Shown: piece after piece, positions 18,078-27,641 of the stretch
Numbering within the stretch: the first letter of the stretch is position 1
Layout: each line of letters opens with the position of its first letter
Origin: Mycobacterium sherrisii
GTDB lineage: Bacteria; Actinomycetota; Actinomycetes; Mycobacteriales; Mycobacteriaceae
DNA: 64,000 nt
Assembly: GCF_002102355.1 (NCBI RefSeq)
Contig: NZ_LQPT01000029.1
Location: 1-64,000 of the forward strand
Direction of reading: 5' to 3'
The notes under the pieces: generated by a model
What the model was told of the DNA's origin: nothing
Databases searched by the model: none
Seen by the model: only the letters and a program-made list of their open reading frames with translations
Translations under genes and position numbers: made by a program

Positions 18078-18938
18078 GTGAGGCCGGCGCCGCTGCCGGT
18101 GCGCGACGGATTGGGGCCCGCGCGGGTGCGGCTGCGCGGCGGGGCGGTGCTGGCCGAGCTCGCCGCCCGGTTCGGCGAGCGGGCCCGGGCCAGGGTGCTG
18201 GCCGGGGAGGTGGTCGACGCCAACGGCGCGGTGATCGACGAAAAGACCGTGCTGCCAGCCGGTTCCAGCGTCTACCTGTACCGCGATCTGCCCGACGAGG
18301 TGCCCGTCCCGTTCGACATCCCCGTGCTTTACCGCGACGACGACATCGTGGTCGTGGACAAGCCGCACTTTCTGGCGACCATGCCGCGCGGCAGCCATGT
18401 CGCGCAGACCGCGCTGGTGCGGCTGCGTAAGGAACTCGGCCTGCCCGAGCTCAGCCCCGCCCATCGGCTGGACCGGCTCACCGCGGGCGTGTTGCTGTTC
18501 ACCGCTCGGCGCGAGGTGCGCGGCGCCTACCAGACCGTGTTCGCCCGCGGTCTGGTGCGCAAGACCTACCTGGCCCGGGCGGCGGTCGATGCGGACGTGA
18601 GGCTGCCCCGGGTGGTGCGTAACCGCATCGTCAAGCGCCGCGGCCAGCTGCAGGCCGTCATCGAGCCGGGCGTACCGAACGCCGAGACCCGGGTGGAGCT
18701 GTTGTCGGCCGACGGACTCTACCGGTTGACGCCGCGCACCGGCCGCACCCACCAGCTGCGCGTGCACATGGCGTCGCTCGGCCTGCCGATCGTCGGGGAT
18801 CCGTTGTACCCCAACGTGATCGACGTCCCCGCCGGCGACTTCGGCACGCCGCTGCGGTTGCTGGCCCAACGCATCGAGTTCGTCGATCCGGTGACCGGGT
18901 CGCGCCGGGACTTCGCCAGCGGGCGGGACGTGCCATAG
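18078..18938 (+). CDS. RluA-family pseudouridine synthase (Rv3300c homologue)
   Basis: A 286-residue pseudouridine synthase. The catalytic motif is HRLDRLTAGVLLF (Asp is the nucleophile), followed by RKTYLAR and RLTPRTGRTHQLRVHM, all typical of RluA. It modifies uridines in rRNA or tRNA; the target cannot be told. GTG start at 18078, 7 bases after glpD2, so co-transcribed. Confidence 0.92.
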   Translation: MRPAPLPVRDGLGPARVRLRGGAVLAELAARFGERARARVLAGEVVDANGAVIDEKTVLPAGSSVYLYRDLPDEVPVPFDIPVLYRDDDIVVVDKPHFLATMPRGSHVAQTALVRLRKELGLPELSPAHRLDRLTAGVLLFTARREVRGAYQTVFARGLVRKTYLARAAVDADVRLPRVVRNRIVKRRGQLQAVIEPGVPNAETRVELLSADGLYRLTPRTGRTHQLRVHMASLGLPIVGDPLYPNVIDVPAGDFGTPLRLLAQRIEFVDPVTGSRRDFASGRDVP

Positions 18939-18965
18939 CTGTCTGGCCGCGCCGGGCCCGGGTAA

Positions 18966-19331
18966 GCCGACCTGCCGCCGATTGACGCGGTCGTGTTGTC
19001 GCACATGCACGGCGACCACTGGGACCGGGCCACCCAGAAACGGCTGGACCATGGCCTGCCGATCATCACCACACCGCACGCCGCTAAACGCCTGCACTAC
19101 CGCGGATTCGCTGCCGGCACCTGCGGCTGGGGCGTGACCGTCACCATGGACCGTCGCCAGGGCGCCGAGCTGGCGGCGATGCTGACGCTGCCGAAGATCA
19201 TTCCGATCCACTTCGACGACTGCGGCGTCTTCGCCTCACCCTTGGCTGACTTCGTCCGGGAAATGGCGGACCGCGGTCTGGCTCAACGCGTCATCGAGCT
19301 GCGCCGCGGCGCATCGGTAACCCTGCGACTT
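18966..19331 (+). pseudogene. Decayed metallo-beta-lactamase-fold hydrolase
   Basis: The frame begins directly after a TAA at 18963 with no start codon. It reads DLPPIDAVVLSHMHGDHWDR, the HxHxDH zinc motif of the metallo-beta-lactamase fold, then LPIITTPHAAKRL as in that family. After GFAAGTCGWG the text jumps to VTVTMDRRQGAEL and then IIPIHFDDCGVFASPLADF, which normally lie far apart. So the N-terminal strands and roughly 60-80 central residues are missing: a 5' truncation plus an in-frame internal deletion. The frame happens to stay open to 19565 across an antisense gene. Not expected to be active. Confidence 0.82.
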
Positions 19332-19526
19332 CTAAGGCAGTTGCCGAGTCTCGGCGTCGAGGATGCCTTGGGCGATTCGATCCGCCGATGTCGCGTCGGC
19401 CAGCTGGGGCGGGGCCCCGCAGGTACACGAGAACTGATCGAACAACGGGCCGGCGCTGGCCGGCGCTGCGAACCCAACCGTGGCAGCGAAAAGCACGATG
19501 CCGCTGACAGTTATCTTCGTGATCAT
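19332..19526 (-). CDS. Small secreted protein, unknown
   Basis: A 64-residue protein with a clear signal peptide (MITKITVSGIVLFAATVGFA, cut after ASA near residue 25), leaving a mature peptide of about 39 residues starting GPLFDQFSCTCGAPPQ with two cysteines (CTC). The start has a strong ribosome site GGAGG 9 bases before ATG. The family is not recognised; similar short Cys-containing exported peptides are common in mycobacteria. The gene abuts the decayed hydrolase on the other strand. Confidence 0.7.
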   Translation of the reverse strand: MITKITVSGIVLFAATVGFAAPASAGPLFDQFSCTCGAPPQLADATSADRIAQGILDAETRQLP

Positions 19527-19605
19527 TTACAAGCCTCCGTTTGTTCACCTGGCGTTCAACTTTAACTCAGGCGGAGGCTAACTCAGATCACGACTTGCCG
19601 ACGGT

Positions 19606-19947
19606 TTAGGTCTGCGGCTTCAGATCCTGCGCGGGCGGCATGTATTTGGGGCAGTAGGACCGGATCGCCGCGCCGACGAAAAAGCCGGCGTCGTAGTCGG
19701 GCAGGCTGCTGCTGTTCATCACGTCGACGACCACCTCGTTGGGCGTCATGCCTTGTTGGAGGTACTCGCACACTTTTTTCGCGGCGCTGATCGCGGCCGG
19801 GACCGAATCGTGGGTGATGCCGTCGGAGATCAGCAGCTGGATGAACTTGTCGTCGTTGGCGTCTGCGTGCGCGGCGGGGGCCAACCCCGCTGCGAGCACA
19901 CCGAGCGACGCGGCGATCGCCATGACGGTGCGAGTGCCCGACGGCAT
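19606..19947 (-). CDS. DUF732-type small secreted protein
   Basis: A 113-residue exported protein. The signal peptide (TVMAIAASLGVLAAGLAPAAHA) is followed by DANDDKFIQLLISDGITHDS, the AISAAKKVCEYLQQG helix and GAAIRSYCPKY, the pattern of the mycobacterial DUF732 family with its paired cysteines. Function unknown in the whole family. ATG at 19947 is chosen; in-frame ATG at 19989 would extend the n-region by 14 residues, and neither has a strong ribosome site. Confidence 0.85.
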   Translation of the reverse strand: MPSGTRTVMAIAASLGVLAAGLAPAAHADANDDKFIQLLISDGITHDSVPAAISAAKKVCEYLQQGMTPNEVVVDVMNSSSLPDYDAGFFVGAAIRSYCPKYMPPAQDLKPQT

Positions 19948-20119
19948 GTTGAGGGTGCCGGACTTGCCAATTTTCACGCGTCTAATCATCTCGCATTGGG
20001 CGATTGTTGGCCATGCAAACGAGTCTGAAGAGCGGATGAACACGTTGGTTTTCAGCGCCACGTTGGGTATGGCGGCCCATCCCGACCGATCCGAGGGTCA
20101 CGGTAGGTAATTTGAGCCC

Positions 20120-21037
20120 ATGTCGTACCCGAGATGGATGTTGTCGGCTTTGCTGGCGATCTGTCTTGCCGGTTGCGGCTTGCAACACGTATCGGCGGCC
20201 GCACCTCGCGATTTGTCGGGGACGTTCCGTTCCGGCGGGATGGATCGGACCTTCCTGGTGCATGTGCCACCGGGCGATCCGATCGGATTGGTGCTCAGCC
20301 TGCACGGGGGTGGGGGTACCGGGAAGGGGCAGCGCGGTCTGACCGATTTCGATTCCGTCGCCGACAACCACAATCTGCTGGTGGTGTATCCGGACGGCTA
20401 CGACAAGAGCTGGGCGGACGGCCGTGGCGCGTCGCCTGCGGACCGCCGGCACATCGACGACGTCGGATTCTTGACCAGCCTGGTCGAAAAGCTGCGCAAC
20501 GACTACAACATCTCGCCCGGCCACCTCTACGTGACGGGAATGTCCAACGGCGCGTTCATGTCCAATCGGCTGGGTTGTGATCGCGCTGATGTTTTTTCCG
20601 CGATCGCGCCGGTGGCCGGCACGCTGGGGGTGGGGGTGACATGCAATCCGTCCCAGCCGGTTTCGGTATGGGAGGCGCACGGGACCGCCGACCCGTTGGT
20701 GCATTTCAACGGCGGTGACGTCCGGGGTCGCGGCGGACTGAGTCACTCGATTTCGGTCACGGCCATGGTGGACAGGTGGCGCTCGGTCGACGGGTGCCGG
20801 GGGGAGCCGATCGCAACGGTGCTGCCCAACGTGGGGGACGGCACCGTCGTGCAGCGGTTCGATTCGGCGGGATGCGCGGCGGGCACCGAGGTCGTTCTGT
20901 ATCGGATTGACAAGGGCGGTCACACCTGGCCGGGCGGGAAGCAGTATCTGCCGAAACAGGTCATCGGACCGACCAGCCGCGCGCTGGACGGTTCGGAAGC
21001 CATCGCGCAGTTTTTCCTGGCGCACGCCCGCGGCTAG
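20120..21037 (+). CDS. lpqC: Lipoprotein esterase LpqC (PHB depolymerase-like)
   Basis: A 305-residue lipoprotein, signal peptide 1-18 with lipobox LAGC (Cys19). The rest is an alpha/beta hydrolase of the polyhydroxybutyrate depolymerase/feruloyl esterase type: oxyanion region SLHGGGGTGKGQ, nucleophile motif GMSNGAFM, EAHGTADPLVHF with the catalytic Asp, and GGHTWPGG with the His. It corresponds to Rv3298c. It would act at the outer face of the membrane on an ester; substrate unknown. Its stop is 6 bases from the stop of convergent nei. Confidence 0.92.
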   Translation: MSYPRWMLSALLAICLAGCGLQHVSAAAPRDLSGTFRSGGMDRTFLVHVPPGDPIGLVLSLHGGGGTGKGQRGLTDFDSVADNHNLLVVYPDGYDKSWADGRGASPADRRHIDDVGFLTSLVEKLRNDYNISPGHLYVTGMSNGAFMSNRLGCDRADVFSAIAPVAGTLGVGVTCNPSQPVSVWEAHGTADPLVHFNGGDVRGRGGLSHSISVTAMVDRWRSVDGCRGEPIATVLPNVGDGTVVQRFDSAGCAAGTEVVLYRIDKGGHTWPGGKQYLPKQVIGPTSRALDGSEAIAQFFLAHARG

Positions 21038-21043
21038 CGCGAC

Positions 21044-21811
21044 TCAGTGCTGACACGAGGGGCACCAGTAGGCGATCCGCTCGCCGGTGTCGTCGACGAG
21101 GATGCGGGTGCCGCAGCGGCGGCACGCCTGGCCGGCGCGGCCGTACACCCACAGCTGCCGACCCGCCCGGGTGTCGCCGGTGGTGCAGCGGTTCCAGCGA
21201 AAGCGGTTGGCCCACAACATGTCCCGGGCGCGAGCGACCAGACGTCGCGGGTTGCCGATCGCGCTGACCGGCGCGGTAGGCAGATGCCCGGCGATGAAAC
21301 ACAATTCGTTGCAATAGACGTTGCCCACGCCGGCCAGCACGCGCTGGTCGAGCAGGGCCTGGGCAATGGGCCGGTCCGGTTGTGCGGTCAGGTTGGCCGC
21401 GGCCAGCTCGGCGTCCCAGTCGGGCCCCAGCAGGTCGGGACCCAGGTGTGCAACGGCCCCCTCGTCGTGTTCTCGGTCGAGGATCTCCAGCACGCCGAGG
21501 TCGATGCCGACGGCGCGAATATCGTTGGCTTCCAGGATGATACGAGCCCGGTGATCCACCCGGACCGGACGTTTTTCGTTTAGGAAGCCGACCCGCCAGC
21601 TGCCGTCCATCTTCAGGTGCGAGTGAATGCTAGCCTGGCCCACCCGGATGAACAGGTGCTTGCCGCGGCTGAGCACCTCGTCGACCACGTTGCCGGATAG
21701 GTCGACGGTGGCGAACTGTGGCACCCGGATGTCGCAGCGGGTCAGGGTGTGCCCGCACAGATGTTCGCGCAGCACGGCCGCGGTGTGCCAGACCGTGTCA
21801 CCCTCGGGCAT
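21044..21811 (-). CDS. nei: Endonuclease VIII / Nei DNA glycosylase
   Basis: A 255-residue Fpg/Nei-family glycosylase that excises oxidised bases. The N-terminal catalytic Pro-Glu follows Met (MPEGDTVW), the helix-two-turn-helix lies about 130-190 ([20 protein letters not shown]), and a C-terminal zinc finger is CRRCG...CPSC at the end. Matches Rv3297 (Nei2). It is 15 bases downstream of lhr in the same direction, so repair glycosylase and Lhr helicase are co-expressed, as in M. tuberculosis. Confidence 0.94.
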   Translation of the reverse strand: MPEGDTVWHTAAVLREHLCGHTLTRCDIRVPQFATVDLSGNVVDEVLSRGKHLFIRVGQASIHSHLKMDGSWRVGFLNEKRPVRVDHRARIILEANDIRAVGIDLGVLEILDREHDEGAVAHLGPDLLGPDWDAELAAANLTAQPDRPIAQALLDQRVLAGVGNVYCNELCFIAGHLPTAPVSAIGNPRRLVARARDMLWANRFRWNRCTTGDTRAGRQLWVYGRAGQACRRCGTRILVDDTGERIAYWCPSCQH

Positions 21812-21826
21812 GCTGCTCCGCCGTGG

Positions 21827-24800
21827 TCATCGCAGCCGCAGTCCGCGAGGCGTGCGGGCGAAACCGGCCTCTGACAGCGCCGCAGCGACGGCGTTCGTCC
21901 CGCCGGCGGGCTGCAGCGCCGGCGCGCCGTTGATCCGTTCGACCAGAATCGATTCGACGCGCCGGGCGGTGACCAGGTCGGCCAACGCCTGGGCGGCCGC
22001 GTGGTGGGCGCCGGCGTCGTCGGTGAACGTGAGCAATGTTCGTCCGCCGCGTTCGAGGAACCAGGCCAGTTGGCCGTCGACGAGTGCCACAAGCGCGCCG
22101 GCCTTACGGCCGGGCCGTGCGCCTTCGTCGGTTGTCGGCCAGGGCAACGCGGCGCCGTACGGGTTCGCCGGGTCGGCGGCGGCCAGCACCACCGCTCGGT
22201 ATTCGGGCCGTTCCGGATCGATCCCGTCGCTGAAGCTGCGCAGTCGGTCGACGGTGGAGGCGACGGCGAATTGCGCACCGCCCAGCGACTCGACGAAGTA
22301 TCCGCGCTGGCATCGGCCGGCCTCCTCAAAGGTGCTCAGCACCTTGTAAAGGGTGGCGAATCCGCCGGGCACGCTTTCGGCGGCCACTGCGCCACGGGTC
22401 AGCACGCCGTGCCGGTTCAGCAGCAATTCGGCTTGATAGTGGGCGCGCAGGGTGGAGTCCGGCTCCGGCGCGGGCAACGCCGACCAGCGGCCGGCGACGG
22501 TGGGGTCGGCGGTCCGGGTTTGCGGGTGCGCGACGCTGTAACGGCTCAGCCGCGGGGCCCGGCGAGTACGGTGCGCGGGGGCTGAACGCTTGCGGGCGCC
22601 GGTGCCGCTCAGCAGCGCGCGCACCGGAGCGAAGGTGTCGCCGGTGATCCACCCGGCCCAAATCAATTGCCACAGCACCTCTTTGAGTGCACTCTCGGAA
22701 ATGTCGGGGGCAAGTTGTCGGAAGAAGTACGCGCCGCCCCCGGCCAGGGTGTCCAGGATGGCGCGATGGGCGTCGGTGAAATCGATGTCGTCGGGCGCCG
22801 TCAGGGTCAACGGGGCGGAATCGCTGGGGTGCAGTGCGATCCAGCCGTCACTGCCCGAGATGGACCCGGCGCCCGACCAGGTGACCTCCCCGGCCGCCAG
22901 CAGCTCGTCGAGCATCGCCGGCGAGTAGTCGCGCACCCGCGGTGCCAGCACCAGTGGCTCGAGCGCCGAGGCCGGTATCCGGGCGCCGGCCAGCTGATCG
23001 ATCACGGAGACCAGGCCGTCAATGCCCGACTGGGGCGAGGACACGTGGTGCCACGCGGGCAGGAATCGGCCGTAGGCGGCGGTGCTTACCGGCTCGACCT
23101 GGGCGCGCAGCGCGGCCAGCGACCGCCGGCGCAGGATCCGCAGCACATCGGCGTCGCACCATTGCTCGCCGCCGACCCCGCCGGACACCCCGGCAGTCTC
23201 GGTGGCGACAAAGTCGCCGCGCACCAGCCGACCTCCCGAAGGCCCGGAGCTGGCCAGCCGGCTCAGCACGTCGGCCGTCACCCGCAGCCCCAAACCGAAC
23301 CGGGCGGCCGCCTCGGCGGTGGTGAACGGTGTGCGGGTGCGGGCGTAGCGGCCCAGCAGCTCGCCCAGCGGGTCGGCCACCTGCTCGGTGAACGTGGCCG
23401 GGACGCCCATGGGCACGGGCGCGCCGACGCCGTCGCGCAACCGGCCGATGTCCTCGATGGCCACCCACCAGGTGCGGCCGGCGAACGAGACGGTCAGCGC
23501 GCGGCGGGCGGCGCGCAGACCTTCCAGCCAGCCGCCGATGTCGGTGCCCTCGGCGGTCGCGGCCCGCGCGGCGATCTCGTCTTCGGTCAGCGGGCCCAGC
23601 AGCCGCAGCAGGTCGGCGACGGCCTCGGCGTCCCGGGCGGCCCGGTCGCTGGACAGATGCTGCAGCTGGCGGCCGGTTGCGGCCACCACGTCGGGGTCGA
23701 GTAGCTCGCGCAGTTCCACCCGGCCGAGCAGCTCGGCCAGCAGCGAGCTGTCCAATGACAGGGCCGCGGCGCGGCGCTCGGCCAGCGGCGAGTCGCCCTC
23801 GTACATGAACGCGCCGACGTAGCCGAAGAGCAATGATGCGGCGAACGGTGACGGCTTGGCCGTCTCGGCCACCAGCACCCGCACCTGGCGATTCGCGATG
23901 CCGGTCATCAGATCGACCAGGGCGGGGACGTCGTAGACGTCCTGTAGGCATTCCCGAACGGTCTCCAGCACGATCGGGAAGTCGGGGTATTTACGTGCCA
24001 CGTCCAGCAATTGAGCCGCGCGCTGGCGCTGGTGCCACAGCGGCGAGCGGCGCCCGGGGTGACGGCGGGGCAGCAGCAGCGCGCGGGCCGCACATTCCCG
24101 GAAGCGGGATGCGAACAACGCCGAGCCACCCACTTCGGCGGTGACGATCGGGTCGATCTCGTCGGCGTCGAAAACGAAAAGCTCTGCGCCAAGCGGGGCG
24201 CCGTCCTGGCCGGACAACCCCGTGTCGGGCAGGTGCACGACGATGCCGTCGTCGGAGGCGGTCGGCTTCTCGTCGATGCCGTAGCGTTCGGCCAGTCGCC
24301 GGCCCACCGCCAGCGCCAGGGGCCCATGCACGCGCAGGCCGTAGGGGGAGTGCAGGATCACCCGCCAGTCGCCCAACTCGTCGCGGAATCGCTCCACCAC
24401 CAGCGTGGTGTCGGTGGGCACCGTCCCGGTGGCGGTGCGCTGGTCGTCGAGCAGGACCCACAGATTGTCTGCCGCATAATCGTTGAAACCCAGCTCGGCA
24501 CAGCGGTTTTCGAACTCCTCGCGGGCCAGGCCGGCCAGTTCGCCGGTGAACGCGCCCAGCGCGGCGCCCAGCTCCGCGGGTCGGCCGACGTCGTCACCGC
24601 GCCAGAACGGCAGCCGCGCCGGCAGTCCCGGCGCGGGGATCACCAGCACCCGGTCATGGGTGATCTCGGTGATCCGCCAGCTGGTGGCCCCCAATGAGAT
24701 CACGTCGCCGGGCCGCGACTCGTAAACCATTTCCTCGTCGAGTTCTCCTACCCGCGAAGGTTTTTCGGCCTCACTGGCCAGGTAGACGGTGAACATGCCG

Positions 24801-26386
24801 CGGTCGGGAATGGCGCCACCGGAGGTGACGGCCAGCCGCTGCGCACCCGGGCGCGCGGTCAGCGTGCCGGCGTCGCGGTCATAGACCAGCCGAGGCCGCA
24901 GCTCGGAGAACTCGGTGGACGGATACTTGCCGGACAGCAGATCCAGGGTGGCCTCGTACACGCTGCGTGGCAGGGTGGCAAACGGGGCGCTGCGGCGGAC
25001 CGTCTCGAACCACCGGTCGGCGTCGAGGGGTTCCAGCGCGGCCGCCGCGACCGTCTGCTGGGCCAGGATGTCGAGCGGGTTGGTGGGCACGCGCATCGTC
25101 TCGATCTGACCGGCCAGCATGCGTTGCACGCTGACCGCGCAGCTGATCAGGTCCGTGCGGTGCTTGGGGAACAGCACGCCCCGGGAAACTTCGCCGACCT
25201 GGTGACCGGCCCGGCCGATGCGTTGCAGGCCGCTGGCCACCGACGGCGGGGCCTCCACCTGGATCACCAGGTCGACGGCGCCCATGTCGATACCCAACTC
25301 CAGGCTCGACGTCGCCACCACCGCCTTGAGCAGACCGTGTTTGAGGTCCTCTTCGACCAGGGCGCGCTGCTCCTTGCTGACCGAACCGTGGTGCGCGCGG
25401 GCCAACACCGTGTCCGCGCCGTAGGTTTGACCGCTGCCCATGATGTGCGCCGGCGCCCCGCCGGGCACCTGGCGGTTGGCTTGTGTCGCCAGCTCGACAC
25501 CGCTGCGCTCGGCGTGAATTTCGTTGAGCCGCGCGGTAAGTCGCTCGGCCAGGCGTCGCGAGTTGGCGAACACGATGGTCGAGCCGTGCGCCTCGATGAG
25601 ATCGACCAGCCGGGATTCGACGTCGGGCCAGATGGTGTTGTCGGTCAGGTTGGCCATGTCGGGCACCGGCACCTGCACGGTGAGCTCAAAACGCTTGGCC
25701 GACGCCGGCGCCACGATGGTGGTCGGCGACGGTCCCGACAGGAACCGCGCCAGCTCCTCGGGCGGACGTACGGTCGCGGACAATCCGATGCGTTGCGCGG
25801 GCGGGCCGTCACGCAGGGCGTCCAGCCGCTCCAGCGACACCGCCAGGTGGGCGCCGCGCTTGCCGGCGGCGATGGCGTGAATCTCGTCGACGATCACCGT
25901 CTGGACCCCGGCCAACGTCTCGCGTGCGGCCGAGGTCAGCATCAAGAACAGCGACTCGGGGGTGGTGATCAGCACGTCGGGCGGTGAATTGACGAGCTCT
26001 CGGCGCCGCTGTGGCGGGGTGTCACCGGACCGGACGCCGACGCTGATCTGCGGCGGGGGCAGGCCGTGGCGCTCGGCGATACGAGTCAGACCGGCCAGCG
26101 GGGTCCGCAGGTTGCGCTCGACGTCGACGGCCAGCGCCTTGAGCGGCGACACGTACAACACGCGGGTGCCGCGGGCCGGCCGTTCGGGCGAGCCGGCCAG
26201 ACGATCAAGGGCCCACAAAAACGCGGCCAGGGTTTTGCCCGAGCCGGTTGGCGCGATGACCAGCGTGTTGTTCCCGTCGGCGATGGCGTGCCAGGCCGCA
26301 GCCTGCGCGGTGGTGGGGGCGGAGAAGGTGCTGCCGAACCACTCGCGCGTGACCGCGCTGAACTTCTCGAGTGCTTCGGTGCTCAC
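21827..26386 (-). CDS. lhr: Large helicase-related protein Lhr
   Basis: A 1519-residue superfamily 2 ATPase, the length of mycobacterial Lhr. Walker A APTGSGKT (Lys51), Walker B DEIH, SATVRPPEEL (motif III), IGRAGHQ (motif VI), then a winged-helix and a beta-barrel module and a long C-terminal part with several predicted winged-helix units. M. smegmatis Lhr is a 3'-to-5' DNA translocase that unwinds RNA:DNA hybrids. GTG start at 26386. Upstream of nei in one operon, and divergent from nothing nearby; the TetR gene lies 34 bases upstream in the same direction. Confidence 0.96.
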   Translation of the reverse strand: MSTEALEKFSAVTREWFGSTFSAPTTAQAAAWHAIADGNNTLVIAPTGSGKTLAAFLWALDRLAGSPERPARGTRVLYVSPLKALAVDVERNLRTPLAGLTRIAERHGLPPPQISVGVRSGDTPPQRRRELVNSPPDVLITTPESLFLMLTSAARETLAGVQTVIVDEIHAIAAGKRGAHLAVSLERLDALRDGPPAQRIGLSATVRPPEELARFLSGPSPTTIVAPASAKRFELTVQVPVPDMANLTDNTIWPDVESRLVDLIEAHGSTIVFANSRRLAERLTARLNEIHAERSGVELATQANRQVPGGAPAHIMGSGQTYGADTVLARAHHGSVSKEQRALVEEDLKHGLLKAVVATSSLELGIDMGAVDLVIQVEAPPSVASGLQRIGRAGHQVGEVSRGVLFPKHRTDLISCAVSVQRMLAGQIETMRVPTNPLDILAQQTVAAAALEPLDADRWFETVRRSAPFATLPRSVYEATLDLLSGKYPSTEFSELRPRLVYDRDAGTLTARPGAQRLAVTSGGAIPDRGMFTVYLASEAEKPSRVGELDEEMVYESRPGDVISLGATSWRITEITHDRVLVIPAPGLPARLPFWRGDDVGRPAELGAALGAFTGELAGLAREEFENRCAELGFNDYAADNLWVLLDDQRTATGTVPTDTTLVVERFRDELGDWRVILHSPYGLRVHGPLALAVGRRLAERYGIDEKPTASDDGIVVHLPDTGLSGQDGAPLGAELFVFDADEIDPIVTAEVGGSALFASRFRECAARALLLPRRHPGRRSPLWHQRQRAAQLLDVARKYPDFPIVLETVRECLQDVYDVPALVDLMTGIANRQVRVLVAETAKPSPFAASLLFGYVGAFMYEGDSPLAERRAAALSLDSSLLAELLGRVELRELLDPDVVAATGRQLQHLSSDRAARDAEAVADLLRLLGPLTEDEIAARAATAEGTDIGGWLEGLRAARRALTVSFAGRTWWVAIEDIGRLRDGVGAPVPMGVPATFTEQVADPLGELLGRYARTRTPFTTAEAAARFGLGLRVTADVLSRLASSGPSGGRLVRGDFVATETAGVSGGVGGEQWCDADVLRILRRRSLAALRAQVEPVSTAAYGRFLPAWHHVSSPQSGIDGLVSVIDQLAGARIPASALEPLVLAPRVRDYSPAMLDELLAAGEVTWSGAGSISGSDGWIALHPSDSAPLTLTAPDDIDFTDAHRAILDTLAGGGAYFFRQLAPDISESALKEVLWQLIWAGWITGDTFAPVRALLSGTGARKRSAPAHRTRRAPRLSRYSVAHPQTRTADPTVAGRWSALPAPEPDSTLRAHYQAELLLNRHGVLTRGAVAAESVPGGFATLYKVLSTFEEAGRCQRGYFVESLGGAQFAVASTVDRLRSFSDGIDPERPEYRAVVLAAADPANPYGAALPWPTTDEGARPGRKAGALVALVDGQLAWFLERGGRTLLTFTDDAGAHHAAAQALADLVTARRVESILVERINGAPALQPAGGTNAVAAALSEAGFARTPRGLRLR

Positions 26387-26420
26387 CTAGCCATCGTGCC
26401 AAGAGGCACCGACAAAAGGG

Positions 26421-27092
26421 CTACTGCGGCTGATGGCGAGCGGTCGCCATGGCGTGCGCGAGTTCCGGCGGGATCTCGGGCACCCGGGTGATCGCGTCGA
26501 GCAGGGTGTGCGCGCACGCGTCGGCCAGCCGCTCGGCGCTCACGGTCGGGTCCATGATGCGCTGGCGGCACAGTTCGAAGGTGAACGCGATCCAGCCGTT
26601 GAGGATGACGCGTAGGTGCCGTTCGACGTCCGGCTCGATCTTGGCGCCGGGAACCTTGGCGACGACCTCGTGGATGCGCGTCATGATGAGTTCCAGCTGA
26701 CGGTTCTTGGCATCGTCTTCGACGCCCAGCAGATCCGGGTCGGAGCGCCCCATCCCGACGTACGCCGCCCAGGCGGCCTCCGGGTTCTGCTCGTGGTAGG
26801 CCATATAGGCCAGCACGCCCATCCGCGCCTCTTCGAACATGGTCAGTCCGGCGACGGGCTGTTTGTTGGTGGCCTCGTAGAGGCGGTCCGCCTCGTCCTT
26901 GACGACCGCGGCGAAGAACGACCGCTTGTCGGGAAAGTAGTGGTACATCAGGGCGCGGGAGACGCCGGCTCGCTCGGCGATCTCGTCGATGCGGACCTCG
27001 TCGTAGGGCCGCTTCCCAAAGACTTCCGCACCCAAAGCGAGCAGTTCAGCGCGTCGATCCTCGGGGGACAACCGCCTCCTAGCCGTTGGCAT
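26421..27092 (-). CDS. TetR-family regulator (Rv3295 homologue)
   Basis: A 223-residue TetR regulator. Residues about 8-60 form the DNA-binding domain (RRAELLALGAEVFGKRPYDEV, then IAERAGVSRALMYHYFPDKRSFF is the recognition helix region). The rest is an all-helical ligand domain. It corresponds to Rv3295, upstream of lhr. Since it leads the lhr-nei direction with a 34-base gap, it may be co-transcribed with them. Ligand unknown. ATG at 27092. Confidence 0.92.
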   Translation of the reverse strand: MPTARRRLSPEDRRAELLALGAEVFGKRPYDEVRIDEIAERAGVSRALMYHYFPDKRSFFAAVVKDEADRLYEATNKQPVAGLTMFEEARMGVLAYMAYHEQNPEAAWAAYVGMGRSDPDLLGVEDDAKNRQLELIMTRIHEVVAKVPGAKIEPDVERHLRVILNGWIAFTFELCRQRIMDPTVSAERLADACAHTLLDAITRVPEIPPELAHAMATARHQPQ

Positions 27093-27135
27093 GTGTCAGA
27101 TAGTACCCAGCGACGATGAGAAGCAATTCGGACTT

Positions 27136-27160
27136 CGTTTATCTCTTCGCCACCCGGGAA
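27136..27160 (+). promoter_or_regulatory. Possible SigF-type promoter of the usfY operon
   Basis: CGTTT (27136-27140), 15 bases, GGGAA (27156-27160). This differs by one base in each box from the mycobacterial SigF consensus GGTTT-N15-17-GGGTA. It lies 68 bases before the first gene of the small membrane protein-usfY-rsbW-sigF run. Weaker than the copy at 27980. Confidence 0.4.
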
Positions 27161-27227
27161 TTTCGGTAACTAATCGGTCGTCGCGGACGAAACACCAAAC
27201 GGAGTCGGTACGCGGGAGGTTTCGCAG

Positions 27228-27611
27228 ATGCCAAAAGCCGATGAGCGATCACGTGGCGATCGCCTGGGCCACGAGGATTCCGAGGTGCGCGCCGCCATCC
27301 GCTTCACCGTCCTTTCCGCGAGTGCGGCCGTCGGTTTTATCGTGCTGGCCGCGTTGTGGGTCAGCACATGTCCGGGCACCAACGTGGACACCGCGGCGTG
27401 CGGCGTACCGCAGCGAACCCTGCTGGCGTTCGGCGGCCCGGTGATGTTGTTGCTGGCCGGGTTGTGGGCGTTCCTGCGGACCCACCGGGTGTGGCGCGCC
27501 GAGGGGACGTGGTGGGGCTGGCACGGCGCCGGGTGGTTCCTGCTGACCCTGATGATCATCACGGTTTCGGTGGGCGCGCCGGCCATTGCCGGTCCGGTGC
27601 TTGCGCTGTAA
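27228..27611 (+). CDS. Small membrane protein (Rv3289c homologue)
   Basis: A 127-residue protein with three membrane helices (about 26-45, 66-82 and 101-122) and a charged cytosolic start (MPKADERSRGDRLGHEDSE). It occupies the place of Rv3289c at the head of the SigF operon. The ribosome site GGGAGG lies 17 bases upstream. Function unknown; the position suggests SigF-dependent envelope stress expression. Confidence 0.82.
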   Translation: MPKADERSRGDRLGHEDSEVRAAIRFTVLSASAAVGFIVLAALWVSTCPGTNVDTAACGVPQRTLLAFGGPVMLLLAGLWAFLRTHRVWRAEGTWWGWHGAGWFLLTLMIITVSVGAPAIAGPVLAL

Positions 27612-27641
27612 CAATTGATGGGTGCGACCGTAGGAGCAGCC

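Noticed and set aside
16802-18223. Long minus-strand frame opposite glpD2
   Set aside because: Shadow; the plus-strand protein has full GlpD motifs.
19332-19565. Continuation of the metallo-beta-lactamase frame
   Set aside because: Beyond about 19331 it is antisense to a small secreted gene with good signal peptide and ribosome site, and has lost family similarity.
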